A stretch of DNA of 64,000 nt from Megalopta genalis (Eukaryota; Arthropoda; Insecta; Hymenoptera; Halictidae). Made by a program: the position numbers and the translations under genes. The notes beneath the pieces were generated by a model, which saw nothing but the letters and a program-made list of their open reading frames with translations, was not told where the DNA came from and did no database searches. The stretch covers positions 13,227,501 to 13,291,500 of the forward strand of contig NC_135019.1 of NCBI RefSeq assembly GCF_051020955.1, in the 5' to 3' direction. Of this stretch, positions 49,301-59,220 are shown in pieces (position 1 is the first letter of the stretch; each line of letters begins with the position of its first letter).

Positions 49301-52300
49301 CTTGTATAAAGTTTTCCATTAAGAACGCTAAGAAAATATCGTTAAATAAAACAGCGTTTCGACGTATATCTAATGCCATTAACGATGGAACTTTATACAA
49401 AATCTCGTTTCTTTTAATCTCCGTTTTCGTAACAAAGGGATTTTGATCCGTATACACAAACAAATTATTCTTATTATCATTATTATCAATTTGGCTTCCG
49501 CATTACCTTCGAATATTGAAAAACGATCCCGCGGACTCGAAGCTCCAGCGGCGAAGTCGACCGACTAAATTTACCGAGCGTTCTCAAAATACCAATTATC
49601 GATCTACACCGGCACAGCGACACGGACAACTAATTACTTTCGCGTTTCCCTCGTCCCACGATTTTTATTTCGATACACCGGGCTGCTGCGACCCTCGGTC
49701 GAATGGTCCGCGACCGGAGAGAGTTATCGGGAATCGATGATCGACGAGGATTTCATAGCATGCAACTTCGTTATCGTTATATTTTCCCAATTGTCTTGGA
49801 AAGGAAATGATCCTTTGAACAATCGCACAGTTCGATGACCCGCTCGAATCTTTTCACATCGGGGGTGTACCGGTGTGTTCAAATTTTTCGGATTTAATAC
49901 ACGGCGACACAATCATGCGTCCGATGCTGTTTTGAAACAACACGGAACTGTTGGATTCCGTGTTTGCGAGTCGAGTACAACGATTCTATAACTAAATCGT
50001 CGAAGTGGTTTATTCGACTGCGCGTTACAAGGTTACGCTACAGTCTCGGTCTGCTTGGGTTTTTATTGGGTTTGATTGGAGTTGAGAAAAAACGCTATAT
50101 ACAGAATGTTAAAAAAAAGAACAGCTATAACCAAAATGGAGAAAATCGTAGAATAATAATTTGTTCCTTAAAATCGTTCTTTGGTTACATGTAACGATCA
50201 TAAATGATCAAACAAAATTTTTCGTTTCCGATAATGATTATTAAAAAATGAAGAGGCGGAATTTAAACTCGCAAAATTTTATTTGGATATATTTATATCA
50301 TTCACGCCGTACTGACAATAAGTAACTTTTTATTCGGAAAAGTGACTTCTTACTTTTTTTTTTGAAGTACGTAGAATTCACACATGCAATTCCGAAATCA
50401 CATGCAATTGCCTGATCTACTCTCTCGTCTCGTTGGATTATAGTGGTTGTTAACTGGGTTCTAAACATCCTCGGTCAATTAAAGAAACGGCTCCAGGAGT
50501 AAGATGCCAGGCTTTGATGGAAATGAATGGAAACGTGGAACATCGGTAAAAATCAAGAAGTACGTGGTAAGTCATCATCAGATTGCGGATCTTTGTGCAA
50601 AATTAAAATTGTCTTTGTCAATTGTAAAAATCAGATGTCACACGGAAAATGCATTCTTTTTTTAAAAAGTGTGGCGTGCTGATAATAATGTACAGTTATG
50701 CATACAAAGATATTAGCGTAGCTGTACACACAAAAATATTCATATTTCATTGTCAGAACCGGTTCACTTCTCGACCTATGTTTATCATGACTTTTTCACA
50801 CGTAAGAGGACGTGCCGAAGTGGCACATGCCGAATTTTATGAAACCATTGGGAAAAGACAGTTCTTGGAAAAATATTCGACGCATATTTTGCCCTTGTTC
50901 GCATTGAAAGGGTGAAAACAGTTGGGGGTCGGAACCATGTTTGTTCGAATATCTTGGAAATTATTATAGCTAGAAAGGTGGTTCACAATTGCAAAGTTGT
51001 GTATTTTTAAATGCGGAATCTAGCTGCACAAACCGATTTTCAATATTTTAATATGTTTAAAATATACATATATTAGAAAATGACACTTTTTTTGTTCATT
51101 TTTCTGTTCAAACGTTAATCTATTTTCTTGATTATTTGCGTGCGACAATTGTATACGTAACTGCAAAATTAAATAGAATTTTGATTTTTGCATTTTAAAA
51201 ACTGTCATTATAATTTTCTTTTTTGACATTCGCCGCAGTACGAACGATTATATTGAATAATTATGTGATGATACAACTGGATATTTTATTCGGAGTGGTA
51301 AAAAATTATCGTAAAAAAAATACATGTCGAATACTTTTCTAAGAACTACCATTTAAAGGTTAGGATGGTGAGGTCAGAGTTTGAGGACAACATAGCTATG
51401 TTGTGAAGTCATTATGAAGTCATGGGTTAAATTATTGGTTTTTAACCCTTTGCACTCAAGTGGCGACTCTGAGGCGCCAAGAACGCTTTGACTGCCACGC
51501 CAATAACCTTAAAAATTTCAGAAAGTTAAAAAGTATTTTGTTTAGAAAAATTAAGATTGACAAGCTAAGCTGTATGACATCAATTCCTACGACAACGTTC
51601 AATGTTTTGCGGATTCTAATTAAATCAGTAAGATGCAATAGATTAGCGTACTTTATTTCCCGAACTGAGAAAATAATTCCGTCACCCACATATAAGCGAC
51701 GCGACAGTCAAAGCGTTAAAAATTGCTATACCACGTTTCAAAATAGTTTTGACAGTATCAAATTTATTATATTTAAGAAACTGTTAAAGTGCAAGTATTG
51801 CAAGTGCTAATAAATTCAATATCACATTTATAGGTTACAATAAATTATGTATTGGGTTGGCAACTAAGTAATTGCCGATTTGTTCAATGAAATAAAAAAT
51901 TTTTTTTTACTTGGAACGAAGTTTAATCTGCAATGTATTTTCCATTTTGTTCGATGACCTTTTGCCATCTCTCTGACAACTTGAAAATTCCACGCTCGTA
52001 GAAAGTCTGATCCTTTTCGGCCAAAAACTGAGTTAAGTGAGATTTTACAGCGCATCATCATCATTAAAAGTTTTACCACGAAGGGAGTTCGTCCAGGGAT
52101 CGAAATAAGTGGTAATCCGATGGCGCGAGATATGGATGGATATATAATATCCATCAATTTTTGCCGAGTGGACAAAGACGTTCGCGGCTTAGCATTGTCC
52201 TGGTGGAAAATGACACCTTACGATTGACCAATTCTGGTCGCTTTTCCTTGACCGCTGCATTCAATTTGTCCAGTTGCTAACATTCACGGATAATAAAAAA

Positions 52301-53091
52301 TAACATAATAATAATAATAATAACAACAATAATAATAATAATTTTATAATATAACATTTACGGATATCATAAAAATGGGAGTGAGAGACAACTATAACTG
52401 AAATCGGCAATTACTTAATTGCCAACCCAATAAAATAGAAATACTCTGGATCAGGAAACATGTTCTCGATTTCGTCTGAAAATATCTTCGAGTGCAAAGG
52501 GTTCCAATATTTTGGTATGTTTGAATTAGTTGAAGAACGTCAAGCCAAGTAACTACAGTGTATCGACAAAATTGTTGTTATAGGCTCAGATAAAAAAAGT
52601 TGAAGGAACATCATTTTTTGATATCTTTATCGTTCGAACAAATTGCAATTTGTGAAAACAATTTTTTAGCCATTGCCTAGGAAACGCATCGCTTGAATAT
52701 CTGAAAAAAAAGTTTGGATCGCTTGACGGAATCATAAAAAAGTTATTCCGCTGTAAAAGGTGTACGGAAGCCTTCTTGGCCCGCTTGTTCTATGTCTCAT
52801 TCCAGATCTGCGATAAGGTCGATGTACAACAAACCGGCAATTCTACCTGTTCCATCCCGAATCGCTGTTAGAATCTGTGCGAGAAAAGTCGACAGGCCTA
52901 TCGTGTCTCCGTCGTAACCGTCTTCGTTCGTTCGTTTTTCATCCTCTAAATTGGTTGGTTGCCGACTAGCAACTACGGTTGCTCGTTTCATGGAACGAGT
53001 GACATAACTAGGTTTCGCCGATCCGCCGTGGTTATAGAAGATCGCGTTTCGAAGCTCCATAGCGACCCGACCGAGCTTCCGGCGACGTAAA
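46366..53091 (-). CDS. Unidentified gene, last two exons (tentative model)
   Basis: The terminal exon (46595-46366) has an acceptor (TTTCAG|TG) and 76 codons to a TGA: QQMYGSNGASAGLPVGMTTL, then a Gly/Ser/Thr-rich stretch, ending in LYCQAK. A second candidate exon (53091-52847) has an acceptor (TTTTTAG|TT), the stretch LRRRKLGRVAMELRNAIFYN, an acidic EDEKRTNEDGYDGD region and a donor (ACAG|GTAGAA). Its phase-1 end fits the terminal exon, giving ...RDGT-V-QQMYG. The join spans 6.2 kb and is one-in-three by chance. The ATG inside the upstream exon may or may not be the start. No family recognised; the basic RRRK stretch suggests a juxtamembrane cytoplasmic tail, which is speculation. Confidence 0.3.
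46731..47368. mobile_element. piggyBac-like element with a nested hAT-like element
   Basis: TTAA at 46727-46730 and 47369-47372 flank the inverted ends CCTTTTAGGTACGG and CCTTTTAGGCACG. Near the right end, AGCCACTATAGTGG and GCGTCGT occur twice (47,295-47,317 and 47,338-47,359). No transposase remnant. A 310-bp hAT-like element occupies the middle. Confidence 0.65.
46973..47282. mobile_element. hAT-like short element
   Basis: 16-bp terminal inverted repeats CAGGGGTGTCAAACTC, and an 8-bp target duplication with one mismatch (TACTCGAG at 46965-46972, TACTAGAG at 47283-47290). Subterminal GGCCCG motifs are inverted. Eight-base duplications and CAGGGG ends are typical of hAT elements. Too short to encode a transposase. 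Confidence 0.85.
47719..48160. mobile_element. Short inverted-repeat element (GTGTTCCAGCATCGG ends)
   Basis: Left end AGAGGGTGTTCCAGCATCGG followed by TGGTACAGCCGAG, mirrored on the right by CTCGGTTGTACCACCGATAC and TGGGACACGCTGTAT. The arms are ~45 bp. The interior is AT-rich without a coding remnant. Confidence 0.8.
48229..48574. mobile_element. GGGTGTCCC-family element, copy 6 (mixed ends)
   Basis: The left end is GGGTGTCCCAAAATTATAGT (AAATTATGG type). The right end reads GCCTCTTTCTGGGTGTTAAT, the reverse complement of the left end of copy 2 (GGTCCATAA type). Interior CCAATGAGGGGGCGAG and ATTGGCTCGACTGCC blocks are as in the other copies. It looks like a recombinant of two subfamilies. 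Confidence 0.8.
48651..48714. other. Duplicated CGCCGCATATATGCGGCATC palindrome
   Basis: The 20-bp sequence occurs at 48651-48670 and 48695-48714. Each contains the 16-bp perfect palindrome GCCGCATATATGCGGC. It follows TTAACCCTTTCGCGTCGAG (48,632), which resembles the TTAA-CCCTTT ends of the piggyBac-like elements here, but I found no matching right end. Confidence 0.8.
48820..49305. mobile_element. GGGTGTCCC-family element, copy 7 (mixed ends, expanded)
   Basis: The left end ACAGGGTATCCCAAAAATGT is of the AAAATGTCTC type; the right end CATAATTTTGGGACACCTTG is of the AAATTATGG type. The interior holds a partial tandem duplication of the same GC-rich ~59-61-bp unit seen three times in copy 1 (TCGACCGCTGGCGCCGTTGG). 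Confidence 0.82.
49306..51445. other. AT-rich sequence, nothing recognised
   Basis: No exon or element with paired ends was found. Inside the tentative gene model at 46366-53091 this would be intron. Confidence 0.45.
51446..52501. mobile_element. piggyBac-like element interrupted by a mariner
   Basis: Left end TTAA-CCCTTTGCACTCAAG (TTAA at 51442-51445), right end inverted CCCTTTGCACTCGAAG ending at 52501. The right flank reads TTCC, a possible decayed TTAA. Removing the nested mariner (51852-52430) leaves about 475 bp without a transposase. Confidence 0.6.
51852..52430 (-). mobile_element. Deleted mariner element, second copy
   Basis: Same inverted ends (TTGGGTTGGCAACTAAGTAA) and TA target duplications as the copy at 13868-14399. 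The same 3' transposase remnant is on the minus strand, with the same internal (ATA)n-type block. It is a little longer (579 against 532 bp) because it keeps a segment near 51,930-51,960 that copy 1 lacks. The reading frame is broken. Confidence 0.9.
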
Positions 53092-53413
53092 CTAAAAATG
53101 CCACGTGGTGGTTAACCGGGGGCCTCGAAAGGAAGCGAAAGTGGAGGGGCAAGGATAAGAGATTATTACCGAGGATAAACTGTCTGAAACCAGACACGAG
53201 GTTCGCGCGATGCGAATGAAACGGGAGAAACGATTCACGTTGAACGTTTTGCATTTTATTGGATATTCCCAACGTTATCAGATACCTTCTATTTATTTAT
53301 TTCGACGTTCGCCGACGTAACAGACGCTACAGACTTGCTACATTAATAATTATCCGACTGCAGATCTTGCCGCGATAGAAAAATTGCGGCTGCGTTAATT
53401 GCAAGATAATTAA

Positions 53414-53605
53414 CCCTTTGCGAACGAGGATCTTCCAAAGTGCCAGGAAGGTTCTTCTCGGGGAATATTATGTATCGAAGACTTAAACAACGGTAAGAGC
53501 TATACGTTCGAATCTTTTGCTAAGCACTTGATCGAATAATGTTGTTTGCAATTTCTGGAATAGGAACTACAGTACTATGTCGTCAATACGTCGACATTCA
53601 AAGGG
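53414..53605. mobile_element. Possible short piggyBac-like element
   Basis: TTAA at 53410-53413 and 53606-53609 with CCCTTTG at both inverted ends; the match stops after about seven bases. No coding content. The short ends make this tentative. Confidence 0.4.
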
Positions 53606-55189
53606 TTAAAGGACGTACATTTACCGAGAAAAGTTAAGAAATATGTTATTTCTTAACTTTTTATAAGAAATAACTTATTATATAATCTTACTATACTTAC
53701 AATACTATATAATCTTAATTTGATATTCTAGGTCGTAGTAAACCTTCGTAACATAACATTGATTTTATTTTTTCATAATTTTCTAATTTCTCATTTTTAT
53801 TTGATTTTGTATTTTTACTTTTTTTTTTGTATGTTTCCCTCTATCGGTTGTATGCACTAAGTCAAACAATATTGCAACATGAACGATGTGTTACTTACTA
53901 GTTTCTCTGAAATATGTGCTTTTAATTTAATACGATGTACAATCGAATTTCATTCAAATGTTAACGATACGTAAAGTTTGTTGACTTCTGCTGGTAAGTG
54001 TAATCGCGTCGACGACTTGAAACTCGACGCAGCTTGAATTCATCGAACGTTTTCACTGCCGTGTATTCAACAAACCCATTCTTGCTATCAGCCGCATGGC
54101 TTATTTCTAAATATTGCGTATATTTTCGCTTTCGTGGTTTGTGCGTTGAAATAAATATATAACTCTCGTTCTTAAATAAACGTATAAAGTTCCTTCTTTT
54201 TTCGTGATAATTCCAACGTCAGTCTATAACGCGTACAACAATGAGCACCGTAGAATTAAGAGCGCCCTATAGCAATCGTGTCTCCTTCGCAAAACATTTT
54301 TAGTTTCCGCGAACGTTTCTTCGGTGGCTTATAAAACACGACGGGCCCTTTCATCTTAAAGTTGGCTTAAAGGAACTAACCAGATCATACAGTACGGCTT
54401 CTAGATCTTTAAAAGATCCGAGGTCTTTGCACCGTTCCCTCTTCAAGCAATAAATTCGATTACAAACGTAAACGTTCCGCTAGCTTTATTGCTGCTCGAG
54501 ATAAAGATTATGGAAGCCATATCGGCTACAATATTTATTGAAACTTTAATCGCGTTACGGCGACTCGATTCGCGAAGCTACGGGTATACCGCCGACACAG
54601 AGTCGCCTATTTTATAGAGTTTCATTTTACAAGCGATATAATTCACTTCGCCGACAGCGATCGGTCTTTTAATTTCTCTTTTGTTTCTTTATCTCCTTCT
54701 TCTTACCATTTTAATCTAAGCTATATATATATATAGCAAGCAATCTGAGATCTTGGAAACTTCATCCCGTCTTTTACGCCGTATTTTCCAACGGTTTGAA
54801 CCCCACCTGATGGAACAAGTTCTCGCGAGCATGATAAAATAGAACAAAGAAGTCACGTGGAAGAGAGTAACGATACGGCCTGCAGCAAATAGACTCAAGT
54901 TCGATCGATCCCAACTATCGGATAGTCCGATGAGTTCGTGCCGCGAATACGCTTATGTCATACGTAATGCGTCGCATAAACCAAAAACCGACGAGCGACC
55001 AAAGTAACTACAGGGTGTTTCCACTCGCACCGGAGGGTATGTCAACACCATTTCAAACGGAATCACTTTTTTCGAATTGGTCCGAACGACTTGAATCTCT
55101 TTCAGACGTTACACCTTTCTGAAAATAACAGATTTTCAGTAAAAACAGCAAATAATTGTTACACCTTTCAGCGGCTGCAGCTTGAATAC

Positions 55190-55227
<38 letters not shown>

Positions 55228-55254
55228 TCGATTTCGATGAAATTTTCATCGTAT
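53606..55254. other. AT-rich spacer upstream of an inverted-repeat element
   Basis: Contains a perfect 14-bp hairpin (AAAGTTAAGAAATA, loop TGT) at ~53,631-53,661. A CT microsatellite lies at 55,196-55,224. At 55,013 ACAGGGTGTTTCCACTCGCA resembles a transposon end, but I found no partner. Confidence 0.45.
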
Positions 55255-55364
55255 ACAGGGTGGGGCATTTTAAACAGGTCACCCGAATAACTCGCTTGTT
55301 TTTGATGATAGGAGAAAATGCATTATATGTATGTATATATATATAAAATAATATATATATATAT

Positions 55365-55412
<48 letters not shown>

Positions 55413-55571
55413 ACAGAATTGACCTTCGTGTCTCCTCGATGCCTCCACCTACAGAAAAATTGGTAATACCAGATTATATGAGCCCCCCGATACAAAGTAA
55501 GTTTGGCTTAATGCATTTTCTCCTATCTCCAAAAACAAGCGAGTTATTCAGGTGACCTGTTTAACGTCCCA
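55255..55571. mobile_element. Inverted-repeat element with an AT-microsatellite core
   Basis: Arms of ~65 bp. The left arm holds TTTAAACAGGTCACCCGAAT and GAGAAAATGCATTA; the right arm (55,507-55,571) is its reverse complement. Between them lies a TA/ATATATA run (~55,327-55,406) and a short non-repeat segment. No transposase. Confidence 0.8.
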
Positions 55572-56235
55572 ATCAATTGCGATCTAAACAAATTGTCGTA
55601 TGCTAATCCTCCGAACAAACCAATCGGTCGAACGTCTCTCGACAAAATTCAAGTCGTTCGGAACAATCTCGAAGAAGTTCTTCCGTTCGAAACGGGCGTT
55701 AACATACGGCGCGAGCATAAGCGGTAACGTCGAGTTCGAAAGCGGCATTCGAGGTGGCCACTTATGGATTACAAATTTGTTGATCTTTCAATAAAAGATA
55801 CGAAGCTTTTATTGAAACACCGATTTACACCGATTTAATGGAATACGAAGATTACACAGATACGATCAATCTTGAATGTGTTCGCGACGCGATAACAGCC
55901 TCGCGCATGGTAATTCACAGTTCGCGATTCGTCCGCGTGCCGATAAGCAATCGGTGTCCGTGGGGCAAATCAGCGGCGCACTTTTCGCCTCGCGGACCGC
56001 GATATCGATTAGACGGAGATGGCCTGGGATCTCCTGACCTTGACACGGGAACGTGTTTTTCCTGGCCGGCGAACTCTCGGATCGCCGAAGTTTCTCTCAA
56101 GTATTCGGGAGAAAGGTGGGCTCGGTTCGGGACGCCCGCGTTTCGGAGTCCCGTTTTCGTCGCGCGGCGTACATCGTCCGTTATCGCGGCAGCCTTATCC
56201 GGCTACTTGATCGCCGGGGGATCGTTTCGCCGTGT
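55572..56235. other. Spacer downstream of the lipase gene
   Basis: No gene recognised. The part from ~55,900 is CpG-rich, like the adjoining lipase gene, and includes its presumed 3' UTR. Confidence 0.4.
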
Positions 56236-57288
56236 CTACGTATACATGTCCAACTGGTTCACGGAGAAATTCCCCAAGGCGTAGGGACTGTGCGAGTTGG
56301 TGCGGACCAGAACGAATCCCCTCCTCGTCCTCTCGACCCTGTCGCCGGCGAGGATGGCCGGGTACCTCGGCGGGCACATGCCCAGCAAGTAGGCCACGAA
56401 ACCGCCGCAGTGCCATCCCCAGAAACCGGGTTTCGAGTTGATCGACTCGGCGAAGTACATGACCGATCTGTGATGGTCGCACTCGAAGGGCCTGCCGATC
56501 TCCCAGCAGCCCGGCTGGTTGATCCCGCCGTTCATGTAGAAGTCCACGTGGCCGCTCATCTCGACCTTGCCCTGGATGAACGCGTTCGTGTGAAAAACGT
56601 CGACGAACTCGGCGTCCCCGGCGTCCAGCTTGTGGTCCTTGTCGACGGTGACGAACAACGGCATGGCCGGGTCCAGGCCGGTGATCCTGCTGATGCGATA
56701 CGGCCGGAGCACGTTCGCGGCGAACGCGGGCACGTGGGCGCCGAGGCTGAAGCCGATCGCGTGGATGTCGGCGGCGCCCGCGTCCTTCAGCCTGGCGATC
56801 AGCTGGGCTAGACAGTCGCCCACGTGGGGCACGTTTCTCACGACGATGGGATAGCACGGCGCGTTCGCCAGACGATGCCAGTCCATCGAGATCATGTTGT
56901 AGTCGTAACTCTTCAGGTACTCCGTCCGCACGTCGACCAGATACGACAGCTGCATGTCCGAGTCGTAGCCGTGTATCAGGATCTTGGTGGGGTTCGATGG
57001 CACGAAATTCGTCTCCGGCAGGTTCGAGTCGGTCTCGTCCACCAGAATTTGCTGGCCCTCCCTCGCGTTTCGCCGGGTGTACAGGAAAAAGGTCACCTCG
57101 TCGTCCGGGCACGTCTGATTGGTGTTTACCAAGCACGGCCCGATGAAGTAGTCCTTCGCCGATGTGCCTTGGTCCAGCGTGTTACCGATGACCAGCGGTT
57201 GCGGTGTCTGCATGCCCGAGAATTGGCCGACGACGAGCAGCGGCAACAGCAGAACGCGGAAAGCTTTTCGTACGATCGTGACGTCCAT
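56236..57288 (-). CDS. Secreted lipase / phospholipase A1-like protein
   Basis: Single uninterrupted frame of 350 codons from the chosen Met. Residues 1-25 are a signal peptide (KAFRVLLLPLLVVGQFSG). Pancreatic-lipase family landmarks are LIHGY (104-108), the nucleophile Ser181 in GFSLGAH, Asp206 in GLDPAMP, and His272 in CDHHRS. The lid loop is only ~10 residues between Cys261 and Cys270 (NQPGCWEIGRPFEC), as in insect phospholipase A1-type members, and there is no PLAT domain. It should hydrolyse acylglycerols or phospholipids outside the cell. The frame extends 87 codons upstream (57549), but that stretch is low-complexity Pro-Thr and would hide the signal peptide. Intronless and GC-rich, unlike the other genes here. 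A donor-like GTAGAC at the stop leaves open an additional 3' exon. Confidence 0.88.
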   Translation of the reverse strand: MDVTIVRKAFRVLLLPLLVVGQFSGMQTPQPLVIGNTLDQGTSAKDYFIGPCLVNTNQTCPDDEVTFFLYTRRNAREGQQILVDETDSNLPETNFVPSNPTKILIHGYDSDMQLSYLVDVRTEYLKSYDYNMISMDWHRLANAPCYPIVVRNVPHVGDCLAQLIARLKDAGAADIHAIGFSLGAHVPAFAANVLRPYRISRITGLDPAMPLFVTVDKDHKLDAGDAEFVDVFHTNAFIQGKVEMSGHVDFYMNGGINQPGCWEIGRPFECDHHRSVMYFAESINSKPGFWGWHCGGFVAYLLGMCPPRYPAILAGDRVERTRRGFVLVRTNSHSPYALGNFSVNQLDMYT

Positions 57289-58219
57289 CCTGGCTAGTTC
57301 GATCGGTCCGCAGAGCCGGTTCGAGGATCGAGGGATTCCGGGATCGACGTTAGGGCCGATTTCGCTCGACTGCCGGCACAAAACTAGCGAGCGGTCCGCG
57401 TTCTCCGCAGTGTCCGCAGTGTCCGCGGGACGGCGAACCGTTGGCGTCGGCATTGCCGTCGGCGTCGGCGTCGGCGTCGGGGAAACTTCGTGTTGAATCA
57501 GCACGTACTGCCTCGACGAGCTCCGAATCCCTAAAGAGGGGCATGCCACACGCGACTTGTCACTGATTAGGGGTGGGGGAAGGGTAGGGGCAAGCTCTGA
57601 CGCGCCGACACGTTCGATAAGCGCGCTACCGTTCGATCGCGGCCAGCCTTGGCGAAGGTCGAACCGATGACGACTCGGAGCAGCAGTCGGAACAAGTCGG
57701 GGAGCACGTTGCTGCGAATCGATGTCTCGCCACGTGCCTTTATTTGTCCGCGATGATCCGCCGCGATAGAAACGCCGCCGCTGAGAATCCCGCTAGCTGG
57801 ATCGCCGTGCGGCCGCCGGTCGGGGGACCGATGTTTCTCGAGCGATCGGAAGCGACCGTGAAAGCGGGCATTTTACTTCCGTCGGCGGGCACCGGCTAGA
57901 AGGTGAAATTCCCGTAGCCATTCCGTATGCGACTCGATAGCCTCAACTTTCGCGATAAACGGCCACGGAATATTAATCGGGCCCGAAAACACTTTTACGT
58001 TCGTTTCAGAGAACGCGCCGCGCCGCGCGCGGCCTAATTACGCGACTTCTGTCTAATCGGCGCACCTCCGTGGTCGTTGTTTACGATTCGATCGCGTCCC
58101 TTCCGTGTAACGAACTGAATCCAACCAACGGAACAATACACAGTCGGGGATAAAACGATAAGACGACCTATTGATTCGACAATTTTTATTTAATATATCT
58201 CGGTATCGAGGTTCGTTAT
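57289..58219. other. Upstream region of the lipase gene
   Basis: CpG-rich near the gene, with a GGCGTC hexanucleotide run at ~57,443-57,480, then more AT-rich. No gene or clear promoter motif assigned. Confidence 0.4.
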
Positions 58220-59220
58220 ACAGGGTGTCCCAGGTTTTAATGTACAAACTTTGTCAGTATATTCTATGGCACAAAGTAAGAGAAAAATGTTATGTAAACA
58301 TAGGTCATATAGAGCTTTATTAACCCCTTAATGCACAGTTTTTTTGAAAAAGGCCGGCCAATAAAGATCAATTTTTTTTAATGTAAAAAAACAATTTAGA
58401 ACGTTGTCTTGGCAAGAAAATTACAAAAATACAAAAATAATCAAAATTTGTATTGCAATTCTAATTTTCAGAATATTATTATTATTATTATTGTTGTTGT
58501 TATTATTATTATTATTATATTTTATTTTACATAATATTTTAGTAAAATATGTATTGAAAAATGAGCGAATCAGAATCTGAATATGAATACGCTGTCGGAA
58601 AGCGGCTCACAAGGAAGAGATAAGTCGTAAGTGATAAGTAGAAAAAGGATATATTTTATACTTGAATAAGTAAGTGTTACAGCTTACAATCCCATGTAAA
58701 TGATAAATATCAATAAAACGATTGTTTTTTTTTGCTTTCACATTGTTATTTTCAATTCTCGATTGCATTCGAGTGTGAAAAATTATAGCAACATAAAGTA
58801 CAACGCCGCTCGAATTATCTCGAGGCCAGTTTAGCGCGCTCGAGTTAACTCGAGCGTGCACGTTAAGGGGTTAAGAAGTTATAACAAAAATTCAGAATAG
58901 GAATAGTAATCAACTAAAAAAAAAATAAAAAATAAAAAAAAATCTTCGATCGATGTTAATCATGTATTGTCAACAACGGTTATCAATACATTTCGAAATG
59001 TATTAATAAACACAGCTTACATAAATACGCGGCATGTGCTGATCTATTCAAGCCAATGCTCGCAGTAACAGCAAGTTGATTACTATTCCTATTCTGAATT
59101 TTTGTTATAACTTCTTAATAAAGCTCTATATGACCTATGTTTACATAACATTTTTTTCTTACTTTGTGCCACAGAATACACTAACAAAGTTTGAACATTA
59201 AAACCTGGGACACCCTGTAT
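58220..59220. mobile_element. Long-arm inverted-repeat element with a nested piggyBac-like insert
   Basis: Ends ACAGGGTGTCCCAGGTTTTA and mirror. The arms are ~147 bp and nearly identical. The left arm (58220-58323 plus 58871-58916) is split by an insert at TTAA; the right arm (59074-59220) is continuous. The central spacer is ~155 bp of A-rich sequence. Flanks are TATA on both sides. No transposase. Confidence 0.88.
58324..58870. mobile_element. piggyBac-like insert with TTAA target duplication
   Basis: 547 bp between TTAA copies at 58320-58323 and 58871-58874. Inverted ends are CCCCTTAATGCAC and CCCCTTAACGTGCAC. The interior has an (ATT)n run at ~58,476-58,518. At 58,561 a plus-strand ATG opens a 20-codon acidic frame (MSESESEYEYAVGKRLTRKR), which could be the start of an ancestral transposase now deleted; that last point is inference. 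Confidence 0.85.

Noticed and set aside
50649..50915. 88-codon plus frame
   Set aside because: Considered as a transposase remnant, but no motif supports this and composition looks random.
56053..56811. 252-codon plus-strand frame antisense to the lipase
   Set aside because: Shadow of the GC-rich lipase gene; the lipase frame has catalytic motifs and a signal peptide, this one has none.
57289..57549. 87-codon N-terminal extension of the lipase
   Set aside because: Low-complexity Pro-Thr sequence from a GGCGTC repeat; starting there would bury a clear signal peptide.
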